In this document: positions 8,747 through 17,792 of the stretch, in pieces
Position numbering within the stretch: position 1 is the stretch's first letter
How the letters are laid out: each line of letters opens with the position of its first letter
NCBI GenBank assembly: GCA_020832655.1
Contig: JAFIEF010000004.1
Coordinates: 1 to 64,000 of the forward strand
From: Paracoccaceae bacterium
GTDB lineage: Bacteria > Pseudomonadota > Alphaproteobacteria > Rhodobacterales > Rhodobacteraceae
Length of the DNA: 64,000 bases
Reading direction: 5' to 3'
Made by a program: the position numbers and the translations under genes
Notes under the pieces: generated by a model
The model's database searches: none
Seen by the model: only the letters and a program-made list of their open reading frames with translations
What the model was told of the DNA's origin: nothing

Positions 8747-9589
8747 TCATTCCCGCTGTCGCTGTTCACCGCCATTTGCGTCAACGGCTTTACTGTTTTG
8801 CTTCATACCTACATCTGCCAAGTTCAGGATTTCATCAATGCTCTGTTCGATATCATTGCCATCAGTGAAGAAATCGAACACTTCTTTTGCGGCCTTGTCT
8901 TTCGCACGGACGGCACGCCTTTCCGCCCCTTCGTGTTTTGTTGGCTTCCGGCGAAGTCCACGCTCCTTGAAACTTCGCCATTCAACGCCATTCTCACCGT
9001 GTTCTTTTGCTGTTTCATTCAGGACATCGGCAATCCGTTTTCGCCACCTTTTCGGTGCACCCCTCTCGTTGAATCGTTGCACGTTCCGCCGTCGGATTCT
9101 TGTGGCGTTTCCGCCGCTCCTGATTATGGCAGAGTGTCTGCTTTCAACTCCGTCCACGGTGATGAAGTGCAGATGAGCATTGTTCTCCTTGTCGATGTGC
9201 TGAACGATGAACACCGAAGCCTCGGAACCCTCTGGTGCCAGTTCTTTTGCCAGTTGGGACATAGCGGCTTTCACGGTTTTCTCACCCCAAGAGTTGGGAA
9301 GTGATATTATTCCAGTTGTTGCAATGCGTCTGCCAACTCTGCCACCTTTACCCGCTTCCGCACGAAATCTTTTTCGCAACATAAGCCGAGCCTCTTTCGG
9401 CGTTCGGACTTCATCGCCATCTTCGTTTTTCAGGCCCTGCCAGCACATCAATCCAGCGGCATTCTCTCTGGCGATATAGTTCAACGCTCCATAGCACCTT
9501 TTCAGCGGGTCTGTCTTTCCAAGGCTCTTACTCTTTGCCGCTGGACTGCTTGATATACCCTTAAATTTTGTTGTCAGTTCGAGTCCCAT
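8747..9589 (-). CDS. Relaxase/mobilization protein (MOBQ/MobA-like HUH endonuclease)
   Basis: 'FIVQHIDKENNAHLHFITVDG' matches the HxDxxNxHxH relaxase motif; 'CYGALNYIARE' near the N-terminus. Confidence 0.75.
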   Translation of the reverse strand: MGLELTTKFKGISSSPAAKSKSLGKTDPLKRCYGALNYIARENAAGLMCWQGLKNEDGDEVRTPKEARLMLRKRFRAEAGKGGRVGRRIATTGIISLPNSWGEKTVKAAMSQLAKELAPEGSEASVFIVQHIDKENNAHLHFITVDGVESRHSAIIRSGGNATRIRRRNVQRFNERGAPKRWRKRIADVLNETAKEHGENGVEWRSFKERGLRRKPTKHEGAERRAVRAKDKAAKEVFDFFTDGNDIEQSIDEILNLADVGMKQNSKAVDANGGEQRQRE

Positions 9590-9626
9590 TTTTCCCTCGC
9601 AATCCAGAGGAAGTCACGCATTTTGA

Positions 9627-9668
9627 GTGCGAGGTTTATGCCTATGGGCATAAACCTCCTTGTGCGAC
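9627..9668. other. Candidate oriT: 12-bp-arm inverted repeat flanked by GTGCG motifs
   Basis: GAGGTTTATGCC(tatg)GGCATAAACCTC at 9631-9658; gtgcg at 9627-9631 and 9662-9666; immediately upstream of the relaxase start. Confidence 0.5.
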
Positions 9669-9759
9669 TAAACTCTTTCTATCTTCGAGGAATCTATTGC
9701 CTTCTTTGTTCCATTCCAAAAAATGACCTAAATGAACTCCAACAAATGAGGAGTGCAGT

Positions 9760-10212
9760 ATGTGGTATGATGTTGAACTTGCGAATTTTTCAAGAGAAAC
9801 ACGGGCGGCTTTGTCCCTATTTCTTCCACTCCCCAACGGTATGAGTGCCAGAGATTTTGACCGTGCTGCCCGGAATAATCGGCTTTTCGGTATTGCCCAA
9901 GCGTGGGAAAACACTCTGCTTTCCTCTTGTCGTTTGCTTGTCCTTTCGGTTCCTTCCGGGTCTTTCAGTGATACGCTTCGTCACGCCAGAGAAGTTGCCG
10001 AAAACTCCGATGGCCTTGGTCGCAACGCTCTCGAAAGGCTTGACCCGACGCTTTCTCTGCTGAAAGCCGAGTTTACCAGAAACGACCGTGCCCGCCGTGC
10101 ATTGCGGCGGGCTTTTCTGCGGCCTCCATATGCAGAAGCCCTGTCCAAAAGAAAAGGCGGCGGGGCTACGCCACAAAGGCAACGCCCCGCTCCTGGTGTC
10201 ATCAGGACTTGA
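9760..10212 (+). CDS. Hypothetical protein (150 aa)
   Basis: ORF track; begins upstream of and converges with the RepA-like gene; no family recognised. Confidence 0.45.
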   Translation: MWYDVELANFSRETRAALSLFLPLPNGMSARDFDRAARNNRLFGIAQAWENTLLSSCRLLVLSVPSGSFSDTLRHAREVAENSDGLGRNALERLDPTLSLLKAEFTRNDRARRALRRAFLRPPYAEALSKRKGGGATPQRQRPAPGVIRT

Positions 10213-11353
10213 CCCGTATCGAACCGTCATCGGCCTTTTCGACCAATCCTTGTTTTGACAAGGTGTCAATCGCTCTCGCGATTGCTTTTCGCAGACTGTC
10301 GGGTTTGTCGAGTAAGGCGTTGAACGGACCAGTGACCTTGCTTCGCAGTGATGTGGCAGTATGGAAAACACCGCTTTGCTCTTGCTCTAACTGCCGAAGA
10401 GTTTGCAGCAAATGCTGAACCCGTGCGTCGGTGTCGGTTGCACCTGTTCCCTTGGGCTTGTTCACCATTGGTGTTGCCCCGATAACAGGTTGGGCAACAG
10501 GCAATGTAATCGGGTCGCCATCAGTATCTTGACCAACTTCAACGGCGGCAATTTTCAAGAACAGAGGCTCGCCCCGTGCAAGGCTCCGCTGCTTCTTTTG
10601 ATTGACGGCAATCACCATCTCGCCTTCCGTGGTGCGGGCTTCATTCAAAACAAGCAAAGTATCGCAGTTGCCAATCATTGCAGAAGAGCCACGCGGCTTT
10701 TCAGGGTCGCTATGCGTGGCGTGATGAACAATCATCACGTGAGCGTTGTGTTCGAGGGCGAGTTTTTGGGCATTGCTGATGGCTTTGCCCATATCGCGGG
10801 ACGAGTTTTCATCACCATCACCAAGGCACAAGTTCAGGGTGTCGAAGACAAGGAAGATTTTGTCTAACGCTCGTGCCTTCATATACTCGCAGAGTTCACG
10901 CCCAAACCTTTCCATCATCTCGCTATCAGTCAAATCAACTGATGAAGGAATGATATCGAACGGCAGGGCGTCGCTTCGTCGCTTGCCCAGCACTGCTGAC
11001 CCCCTTTCGGCAACGCCGATAGGGTCTTCTGCGGCAACATAGAGCGTTCCCGCTTGGGTTACTTTTCTGTCGCCAATGGCGTCACCGAGGGCGGCGTGAC
11101 CTGCAATCATCGCAATGACAGAGGTCTTGCCCGTGTTGGGCGGGCCTGCGAGCATACTAACCTGGCCGAACAAGAGCAGATCTTTCACCAGATATGCTCT
11201 CGGTGCCATACTGCAAAGCGTGTTGGCCGAGATGAGTTCCTTGCCCAAAAAGAGCGGCTTGGTTTCACCAAATGCTGGCGTGGCTTGCCCATCGTCGCCA
11301 GCGTCGATGAGCGTGGGAATGTCGAATGCGGTCGTTGAAGTTGGTTTGTTCAC
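10202..11353 (-). CDS. RepA-like AAA/RecA-fold ATPase (plasmid replication helicase type)
   Basis: Walker A 'LAGPPNTGKTSVIAMIAGHAALG', 'AGTLYVAAEDPIGVAERG', 'KIFLVFDTLNLCLGDGDENSSRDMG', 'VMIVHHATHSDPEKPRGSSAMIG'. Confidence 0.8.
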   Translation of the reverse strand: MNKPTSTTAFDIPTLIDAGDDGQATPAFGETKPLFLGKELISANTLCSMAPRAYLVKDLLLFGQVSMLAGPPNTGKTSVIAMIAGHAALGDAIGDRKVTQAGTLYVAAEDPIGVAERGSAVLGKRRSDALPFDIIPSSVDLTDSEMMERFGRELCEYMKARALDKIFLVFDTLNLCLGDGDENSSRDMGKAISNAQKLALEHNAHVMIVHHATHSDPEKPRGSSAMIGNCDTLLVLNEARTTEGEMVIAVNQKKQRSLARGEPLFLKIAAVEVGQDTDGDPITLPVAQPVIGATPMVNKPKGTGATDTDARVQHLLQTLRQLEQEQSGVFHTATSLRSKVTGPFNALLDKPDSLRKAIARAIDTLSKQGLVEKADDGSIRVKS

Positions 11354-11486
11354 GGCGGAACCTCCTGTTTTTTGCCAAGGCCCCGTGCCCTAGCCGAAAA
11401 GAGGTGGGAGATTTCGCCGCATTACAAGGGCAGAAGACGAACAAAAGTGAACAAAAGCAGAAAAAAAGCACTAATCGAGGAAAAGA

Positions 11487-11533
11487 CACGGACGGACGGA
11501 CACCCCCTTAGGGGGAGTGTCCGTCCGTCCGTG
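11487..11533 (-). terminator. Long inverted repeat downstream of the integrase gene, terminator-like
   Basis: 17-bp perfect arms CACGGACGGACGGACAC / GTGTCCGTCCGTCCGTG plus C/G extension, 5 bp past the integrase stop; T-rich on the minus strand beyond the arm. Confidence 0.6.
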
Positions 11534-11537
11534 ACAT

Positions 11538-13724
11538 CTATTTTTCCAGCGGTTTTTCAATACCCTTGTCGGGTTCATCTCCGACAGGCGGGGGAGTTGA
11601 AGAAACCAGTCGCAAGGTCTGCGGCGTTTGTGAGAACATCATACGCCCGAAGGGCGGCAGAACCCCTGCATAGTTGATATTGTTCTTGTCCACGGCGTTT
11701 TTCAGGTTTTCCATCGTAAGCCCTGCACGCAGATAAGCCGTATAGGTGACCTCGGTATGCTGATGGCCCATCAGTATCTTCCGCACATAGTCTTCAACGC
11801 CGGCACGGGTAAGACGAACGTGGAACTCGGTTCGCAATGCGTGAAAATCAAGAAAGTCGTCCGTGATACCAACGCTGCGACGGTAATAGCCGAATCGCTT
11901 GCTCATTATGGCACTGAATGTTCCTTTCGATTTTGAGCGGGTCATATGAGGAAAGAGGCGAGACATTCCCTGCTGCCTGCGGATGTCCACCAGTTCAGGA
12001 AGGCCGAGGTCAAGCAAGGCGTTGTGAAGTGGCACACGTCGAATACTGCTTTCGGATTTGGTGGTTTGCGACCCGATTTCGTTCTGAACGGCGACATAGA
12101 AAATACCGTCTTCTTTGCCGAAGTCCCGAATCCGCAACTGCAAGATCTCTTCCAGTCGAAGCCCTGCAAACATAGCAATAAGCGGTGCCCAGAACAGTGG
12201 TTCATCGGGCGAGTCCAGTGGCTCACGGAAGACCTTCGTTCGAAGCAAGGTGTATATCTCTTCACCCCACCCCTTCCGGGCCACACGGTTCTCTGTCCGT
12301 TTGCGGCGATTTACCTCTGCCTCGGTCAACACCCGCCCCTTGAACGGATTTGATTCAATCAAGCGACGAGAAAGGGCGTAGTCGAGAATCGCTTTTAGTG
12401 CCGTCTGGTGGCGTTGGACAGTCCTCGCCGAAATGCGTTTTACCCGTGCTGCGGCCAATCGGTCTTCGATTTCTGCTGGCGGCAACCCTTGCTCGGCCAG
12501 TTTGCGTTCCATTTCATTTCGTGTCTCGACTTCATCACTGTCGATGTCTTCGACAACTTCCCTTGCCGTTCGCTGGTCATTTGCCGATTTTCCGTGGTTC
12601 TTGGGCAATTTCTGCACAAGAGCGTTGAAGTCGAGAATGTCGTCTTTGTTGATGTCGCGAAGTGGCAAATCCCCGACTATATCAGTGAACAATCTCACTG
12701 AAGCCCGAGCATTCCCAAGTGAAGATTTCTTGAAACTTTCGCCAACCCCTTCATAGGGCGTTTCATCTTCCTTTTTCAGCGTATAGCCTTCGCACCGTAG
12801 TTTGAGATACTGCTCGGCGAAAGCAGAGAAGGCAAGGTCGCTGTATTGTGGCTCCTGGATTGCGGATTTTGTGCTTCGGGTGTTGGCTTCCGGCAATCCA
12901 AGCCGTTTGGCAGAGTCATATAGGCTTCTGGCAATGCGGCGAGCGGCAGGAAGTTCTTGGGAAATATTTCTTCCCTCTTTTTCGCAGGTGGTGATGAAGT
13001 CATTCAGCAAGGCTCCTAGCCCGCTTGCGAAGTCCTCGATACGCTCCACCCCATCTTCATCATCAGGGTCAATAAGGCGAGATTCGGTCACATCGAGATA
13101 TGCGGTTTTGCGGTTTTCACTCTCGATGATGTTTTCTATCACCCCCAAACACTCCGCTCGGGTCTTTTCTTCCCAAGCGTAATACTCCTGTTCTTCTGGT
13201 GTTCGCTCTTCGGGTGGAGTCTCTTTGATACTGATATACTGTATTGGTGCCGGGGTCGTTCGCTTGAACATATCATCATAAGGCAACTGGGCTATTCCGA
13301 GTGACTGCCGCAGTTCCGCGTCAATGGTGGCAAACACTCGCTCCCGCACCTCTGGGGTCAATGTTGCAACATTCATCGTCCGGTAATGTGTGATGTATTT
13401 GCGGAATCCTTCGGTCAGCGTGAGTGCCATTTTGTCGATAAGGTCTTGGGCAGGGTGGTCGTTCATCGCTGTTATTTCCGTCTCAAACTTCGACCAGGCA
13501 CGCTCAAAGTGTTCGGCAATCTTGGCGGCAAGAAGGCGTGCTTCCCTCACTGATGAGGTTTGCAGGCTAACCGCAAGATGACCCCGTGCTTGTGCGGTCA
13601 CTCTGTTGTCTTCGTAACTGCCTGAAAAAACAGGAAGTTGGCCTTGTGAGATGATGATAGCGGGGTGACGGCGGCGAAACCACCATATTCTTCCCCGTTT
13701 TGAGAGATAGGCAATGCGTCCCAT
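11538..13724 (-). CDS. Site-specific tyrosine recombinase (integrase); ORF track extends the start to 13766
   Basis: 'FAGLRLEEILQLRIRDF' (Arg I), 'HALRTEFHVRL' (HxxR), 'LMGHQHTEVTYTAYL' (Tyr). Located next to the tRNA-Asn att site. Confidence 0.9.
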   Translation of the reverse strand: MGRIAYLSKRGRIWWFRRRHPAIIISQGQLPVFSGSYEDNRVTAQARGHLAVSLQTSSVREARLLAAKIAEHFERAWSKFETEITAMNDHPAQDLIDKMALTLTEGFRKYITHYRTMNVATLTPEVRERVFATIDAELRQSLGIAQLPYDDMFKRTTPAPIQYISIKETPPEERTPEEQEYYAWEEKTRAECLGVIENIIESENRKTAYLDVTESRLIDPDDEDGVERIEDFASGLGALLNDFITTCEKEGRNISQELPAARRIARSLYDSAKRLGLPEANTRSTKSAIQEPQYSDLAFSAFAEQYLKLRCEGYTLKKEDETPYEGVGESFKKSSLGNARASVRLFTDIVGDLPLRDINKDDILDFNALVQKLPKNHGKSANDQRTAREVVEDIDSDEVETRNEMERKLAEQGLPPAEIEDRLAAARVKRISARTVQRHQTALKAILDYALSRRLIESNPFKGRVLTEAEVNRRKRTENRVARKGWGEEIYTLLRTKVFREPLDSPDEPLFWAPLIAMFAGLRLEEILQLRIRDFGKEDGIFYVAVQNEIGSQTTKSESSIRRVPLHNALLDLGLPELVDIRRQQGMSRLFPHMTRSKSKGTFSAIMSKRFGYYRRSVGITDDFLDFHALRTEFHVRLTRAGVEDYVRKILMGHQHTEVTYTAYLRAGLTMENLKNAVDKNNINYAGVLPPFGRMMFSQTPQTLRLVSSTPPPVGDEPDKGIEKPLEK

Positions 13725-13845
13725 TCTCTGGCTCCGGACTTTTGGGCGCAGCAAAAACCACGCCATTGGGCACAGAGGGCAGATTCACGGGAACGGCACG
13801 GGGCGGAATCCCCAAGCCATTGATTTCCCAAAAGATTATTTAGAT

Positions 13846-13864
13846 TTTGGCTCCGGCGGTAGGG
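13846..13864. repeat. Right att-site repeat (attR), overlapping the tRNA-Asn 3' end
   Basis: TTTGGCTCCGGCGGTAGGG identical to 538-556. Confidence 0.88.
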
Positions 13865-13922
13865 ATCGAACCTACGACCAATTGATTAACAGTCAACTGC
13901 TCTACCGCTGAGCTACGCCGGA
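13848..13922 (-). tRNA. tRNA-Asn (anticodon GTT), CCA encoded
   Basis: Reverse complement TCCGGCGTAGCTCAGCGGTAGAGCAGTTGACTGTTAATCAATTGGTCGTAGGTTCGATCCCTACCGCCGGAGCCA folds as a standard cloverleaf. Confidence 0.97.
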
Positions 13923-13989
13923 ACACGGGGCGGATATAGCAATGGATTTGGGCAGCGTCCAGACCCGAATCGCAACAAATCAGACAATG

Positions 13990-14874
13990 TCATGACAGCC
14001 GCCGATAGCGCGCCGAAGGGGCGGGCAGCGGGTCGGCCGCAACCAGTCCACGCTCGCACAGATCGATCAGATGGGCATGCACATTGCGCGCCGCAGCCGG
14101 GTGCAGTTCAGCCGGTGTGTCGGTGTAGATCGCGGCCACAAGCTCTGCAATCCCGGCCGGGCCATGCGCAAGCTGCGCCAGAATCGCCGCGCTGCGCGCC
14201 TGGCGATGGGCCGCCAATTCCGCGATTCGGGCGGCGGCATCGGGGATCGGCGCGCCATGCCCCGGATAGAGCGCCCGCGCGCCTTCATCGCGCAGCTTTT
14301 CGAGCGAGCGCATATAGGCGCCCAGATCGCCATCGGGCGGCGAGATCAGCGAGGACGCCCAGCCCATCACATGGTCCCCGGTGAACACCGCGCCGCGCCA
14401 GGCGAAGCACAGATGATTGCCCATATGCCCCGGCGTCCAGATCGCGCGCAGGCTTTCTTCGCCCACGCCAAATTCTTCCTGATCACCCAACAGCCGATCC
14501 GGCCGGAAATCCGCGTCCACCCCCTCGCCGCCTCCGGCCACGCCTTGCGCTGCCAGATCGGCCATCAGATCTGACCGCCCCGACGCGCTGTCGCCAAACC
14601 CCAGCACAGGCGCGCCCGTGGCATCCGCCAATTCGCGCGCGAGCGGCGAGTGATCCAGATGGCTGTGCGTGACCAGAATCGCCGCCACCTGTTCATCGGG
14701 CTGCAAGGCGGCCATGATCGCGCGCAGATGCTGCGGGTCGGCCGGGCCGGGATCAAGCACGCAGACCTGCCCGCTACCAATGATATAGCTGTTGGTCCCC
14801 GCGCCGGTCATGGCAGAAGGGTTGTTTGCCCGGATCAGTCGCAGGCCGGGTTCGATCTGTGTTGCGCGTTCCAT
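13990..14874 (-). CDS. MBL-fold metallo-hydrolase
   Basis: 'LVTHSHLDHSPLARELADATG', 'WTPGHMGNHLCF', 'GDHVMGW' metallo-beta-lactamase motifs; start MERATQIEPG. Confidence 0.88.
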   Translation of the reverse strand: MERATQIEPGLRLIRANNPSAMTGAGTNSYIIGSGQVCVLDPGPADPQHLRAIMAALQPDEQVAAILVTHSHLDHSPLARELADATGAPVLGFGDSASGRSDLMADLAAQGVAGGGEGVDADFRPDRLLGDQEEFGVGEESLRAIWTPGHMGNHLCFAWRGAVFTGDHVMGWASSLISPPDGDLGAYMRSLEKLRDEGARALYPGHGAPIPDAAARIAELAAHRQARSAAILAQLAHGPAGIAELVAAIYTDTPAELHPAAARNVHAHLIDLCERGLVAADPLPAPSARYRRLS

Positions 14875-14970
14875 GCTGCCGCTATCTACGCCCTGCCTTG
14901 CGCCAAGGTCAATCAACTGCGCAGCGCAGTTTCGCTGGCGTTGCGCGCGCAATCGGCTAGGCTGCGCGGC

Positions 14971-16332
14971 ATGTGGACGCAGTTTCTGAAAAACTATCTG
15001 CCGCGCAGCTTTTACGGCCGCGCCGTGCTGATCCTGATCGTGCCGATCATCGTGATCCAGATCGTGCTGTCGATCGTGTTCATCCAGCGCCATTACGAAC
15101 GCGTGACCGAGCGGATGACCGAAAACCTGATGCGCGAGGTTCTGTTCCTGACCGAGCAGATCGATGCCGCCCCGGCGCTGGAACCCGCGCTGAATCAACT
15201 GGCACCGCTGAAACAGGCGCTGCTGATCGATATCGGCGTCGCGCAGAACGCGCAGATCCCTTACAACACCCGCCAGATCGCAAGGCTTGACCTCGCCGGG
15301 GCCGAAATCATCCGGGTGCTGGATGCAGAGCTTCCGGGGTTTCTGGCGGCAGATCTGATCAGCCAGCCCAATGCGGTTCTGATCTGGGTCAACAGCCGCC
15401 ACGGCATCCTGCAACTGGTGATCCCGCGCCGCTTGCTGACCACCTCGAACCCGCATCAGCTTCTGGTGATCGTGTTCATGGCCTCGGTGTTGATGGCGGC
15501 GATTGCGTTCCAGTTCCTGCGCTTGCAGATCCGGCCGATCCGTCGCCTTGCACTGGCCGCCGAAGCCTATGGGCGCGGCGCATCGGTGCCCTTCACCCCG
15601 TCAGGCGCACGCGAGATCCGGGCCGCCGGGCTTGCCTTCGCGAATATGCGCAACCGCATCGAGCGGCAGAACGCGCAGCGCAAGCTGATGCTGTCGGGCG
15701 TCAGCCATGACATGCGCACGCCCCTGACCCGCATGCGGCTGATCCTGTCAATGATGGAGGACAGCGACGAGAAAGCCGCGCTGGAGGCCGAGATTGCGGA
15801 GCTGTCCGCCCTGCTGGACGGGTTTCTGGATTATTCGCGCGGGCAGGCCGCAGAAGATCCCGAACTCACCGATATCATCGCGCTGATCCGCGATCAGATC
15901 CAGCGGCATCAGGCGTCGGGGCGGATTGTCAGCCTGCGCGGTGATGACAGCCCAATCGCCGATCTGAGATTGCGCCGCGGACTGATCGAACGCGCGCTGG
16001 ACAATCTGCTGAGCAATGCGCTGCGCTATGGCAAAACGGTCGAGGTCAGCCTGGCGCGGCACCCCGATGGCTGGCTGGAAATCGCCGTCGAGGATGACGG
16101 GCCGGGCATCGCAGAGGCCGACCGCGCCCGCGCAGTCGAACCCTTCACCCGCCTTGACGAGGCGCGCAACCGCGACATGGCAACCGGCGTCGGGCTGGGC
16201 CTGGCCATTGTCAGCGAAGCGCTGCGCAGCCATTCCGGCCAGCTTGTGCTGGAAGACAGCGCGCGGCTGGGCGGGTTGCGGGCTGTGATGCGCCTGCCGC
16301 TGCGCCCTGCAGCGAAGCCTCACAAATCGTAG
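14971..16332 (+). CDS. Sensor histidine kinase (EnvZ-like, HAMP plus HATPase)
   Basis: 'LSGVSHDMRTPLTRMRLILSMM', 'VEDDGPGIAEADRARAVEPFTR', 'GVGLGLAIV'; N-terminus MWTQFLKNYLPRSFYGRAVLILIVP. Confidence 0.88.
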   Translation: MWTQFLKNYLPRSFYGRAVLILIVPIIVIQIVLSIVFIQRHYERVTERMTENLMREVLFLTEQIDAAPALEPALNQLAPLKQALLIDIGVAQNAQIPYNTRQIARLDLAGAEIIRVLDAELPGFLAADLISQPNAVLIWVNSRHGILQLVIPRRLLTTSNPHQLLVIVFMASVLMAAIAFQFLRLQIRPIRRLALAAEAYGRGASVPFTPSGAREIRAAGLAFANMRNRIERQNAQRKLMLSGVSHDMRTPLTRMRLILSMMEDSDEKAALEAEIAELSALLDGFLDYSRGQAAEDPELTDIIALIRDQIQRHQASGRIVSLRGDDSPIADLRLRRGLIERALDNLLSNALRYGKTVEVSLARHPDGWLEIAVEDDGPGIAEADRARAVEPFTRLDEARNRDMATGVGLGLAIVSEALRSHSGQLVLEDSARLGGLRAVMRLPLRPAAKPHKS

Positions 16333-17792
16333 AGCGCTGCGAATTTCTGTTCCAGATAGGCCAGCAACGGTTCTTCACTCGGGGCCGTGCCGCAGGCATG
16401 GGTGATGGTCTCGACCGGCTCGCGCAGCGCGCCGAAGCGTTGCAGCCGCGCGCGCAGCCAGCCCGTGGCGGCAGAACTGTCGCCCGCTTCAAGCTGGCCC
16501 TGCAATTGCGGCAGATCGGCCTGCATCGCGGCAAACAGGCAGCCGGCATAGACATTGCCCAGCGCATAGGTGGGGAAATAGCCAAACAGCCCTACCGCCC
16601 AATGCACATCCTGCAACACGCCATCGGCAGGGCGGTCCACCGGATAGCCGAAATCCTGCGCAAAGCGGGTATTCCACGCCTCTTCCAGATCATCGGCCTG
16701 CAACTGCCCGCGAACAAGTGCGCGTTCCAGATCGAAGCGCAGCATGATATGCAGGTTATACTGCACCTCATCGGCCTCGGTGCGGATATAGCCTTTGGTC
16801 ACGCGGTTCACCGCCGCATAGAAGGCATCGGCATCCGCAACGCTTAGCGGGCCGAATTCCTGCCCCATCGCCTGATAGAGCCATGCCGTGAAAGCGCGCG
16901 AGCGGCCAAGCTGGTTTTCGTAAATCCGGCTTTGACTTTCATGCACCCCCATCGACACGCCCCGTCCGATCGGGGTCAGCGCATAGGCCGCATCCACCCC
17001 TTGTTCATAGGCGGCATGGCCGACCTCGTGCAGGGTCGAATACAGGCAGTTGAATGGATCATCCACCGCGACACGCGTGGTGATGCGCACATCATCGCCC
17101 GAACCCGACGAAAACGGATGCACCGCCAGATCGATCCGCCCGCGGGTGAAATCATAGCCCATATGTTCGGCCAGACGGCGCGACAGGCGCAGCTGGCCGT
17201 CTTGCGCGAAATGCCCGGTCAGGGGCGCGGGGGTGTCGGCCCCCAGTACGGCCTCGCGCAGGGCAACAAGGCGCGGGCGCATGCGCGCGAACATTGCGGC
17301 AATATCATCCGAGTCCGTGCCGGGTTCATAATCCTGCATCAGCGCATCATACGGGTCGCCGCCATCGGCAATGGCGTGGCCTTCCTCGCGGCGCAACCCC
17401 AGCATCTGTTTCAGCCAGGGCAGGAAAGCGGCGACATCACCCGCCAGCCGCGCCTCTTCCCATGCGGTTTGCGACAGGGGCGTGACGCGGGCCAGTTCAG
17501 CGGCCAGTCGCGCCGGCACCTTGGTGTTGCGCGCCCAGTCGCGGCGCATCTCGCGCAGCATGGCACGGTGTGCCGGGTCGCTGGGCGCGGCCTTGTCCAG
17601 CCATTCCCCATAGCGCTGATCGGTGCGCCGCGCATGCAGCACTGCTTCCAGCGCGGCCATTTCCTCTGATCGCTGCGCATTCGCGCCGCGCGGCATCACG
17701 GTCTGCTGATCCCAGCCCAGCCGCCCCGAGATCTGCGCCAGCGCTTCGGTCTGGCGGGCATGGGCCAGCGCCTGTTCGAATGCATCACTCAT
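16320..17792 (-). CDS. Carboxypeptidase M32 (Taq-type)
   Basis: 'LYSTLHEVGHAAYEQGVD' (HExxH), 'GMGVHESQSRIYENQLGRS'-type motif. Confidence 0.93.
   Translation of the reverse strand: MSDAFEQALAHARQTEALAQISGRLGWDQQTVMPRGANAQRSEEMAALEAVLHARRTDQRYGEWLDKAAPSDPAHRAMLREMRRDWARNTKVPARLAAELARVTPLSQTAWEEARLAGDVAAFLPWLKQMLGLRREEGHAIADGGDPYDALMQDYEPGTDSDDIAAMFARMRPRLVALREAVLGADTPAPLTGHFAQDGQLRLSRRLAEHMGYDFTRGRIDLAVHPFSSGSGDDVRITTRVAVDDPFNCLYSTLHEVGHAAYEQGVDAAYALTPIGRGVSMGVHESQSRIYENQLGRSRAFTAWLYQAMGQEFGPLSVADADAFYAAVNRVTKGYIRTEADEVQYNLHIMLRFDLERALVRGQLQADDLEEAWNTRFAQDFGYPVDRPADGVLQDVHWAVGLFGYFPTYALGNVYAGCLFAAMQADLPQLQGQLEAGDSSAATGWLRARLQRFGALREPVETITHACGTAPSEEPLLAYLEQKFAALYDL

Larger units (their letters stand above)
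538..13864. mobile_element. Putative integrative mobilizable element inserted at the 3' end of tRNA-Asn
   Basis: Flanked by identical 19-bp repeats (538-556 and 13846-13864). Contains a tyrosine recombinase adjacent to the tRNA, a relaxase, a RepA-like ATPase, ardC and type III R-M genes. Visibly lower GC than the downstream chromosome. Confidence 0.88.

Noticed and set aside
538-13864. Prophage interpretation of the element
   Set aside because: No capsid, terminase, portal or tail genes; relaxase and RepA instead indicate a mobilizable element.
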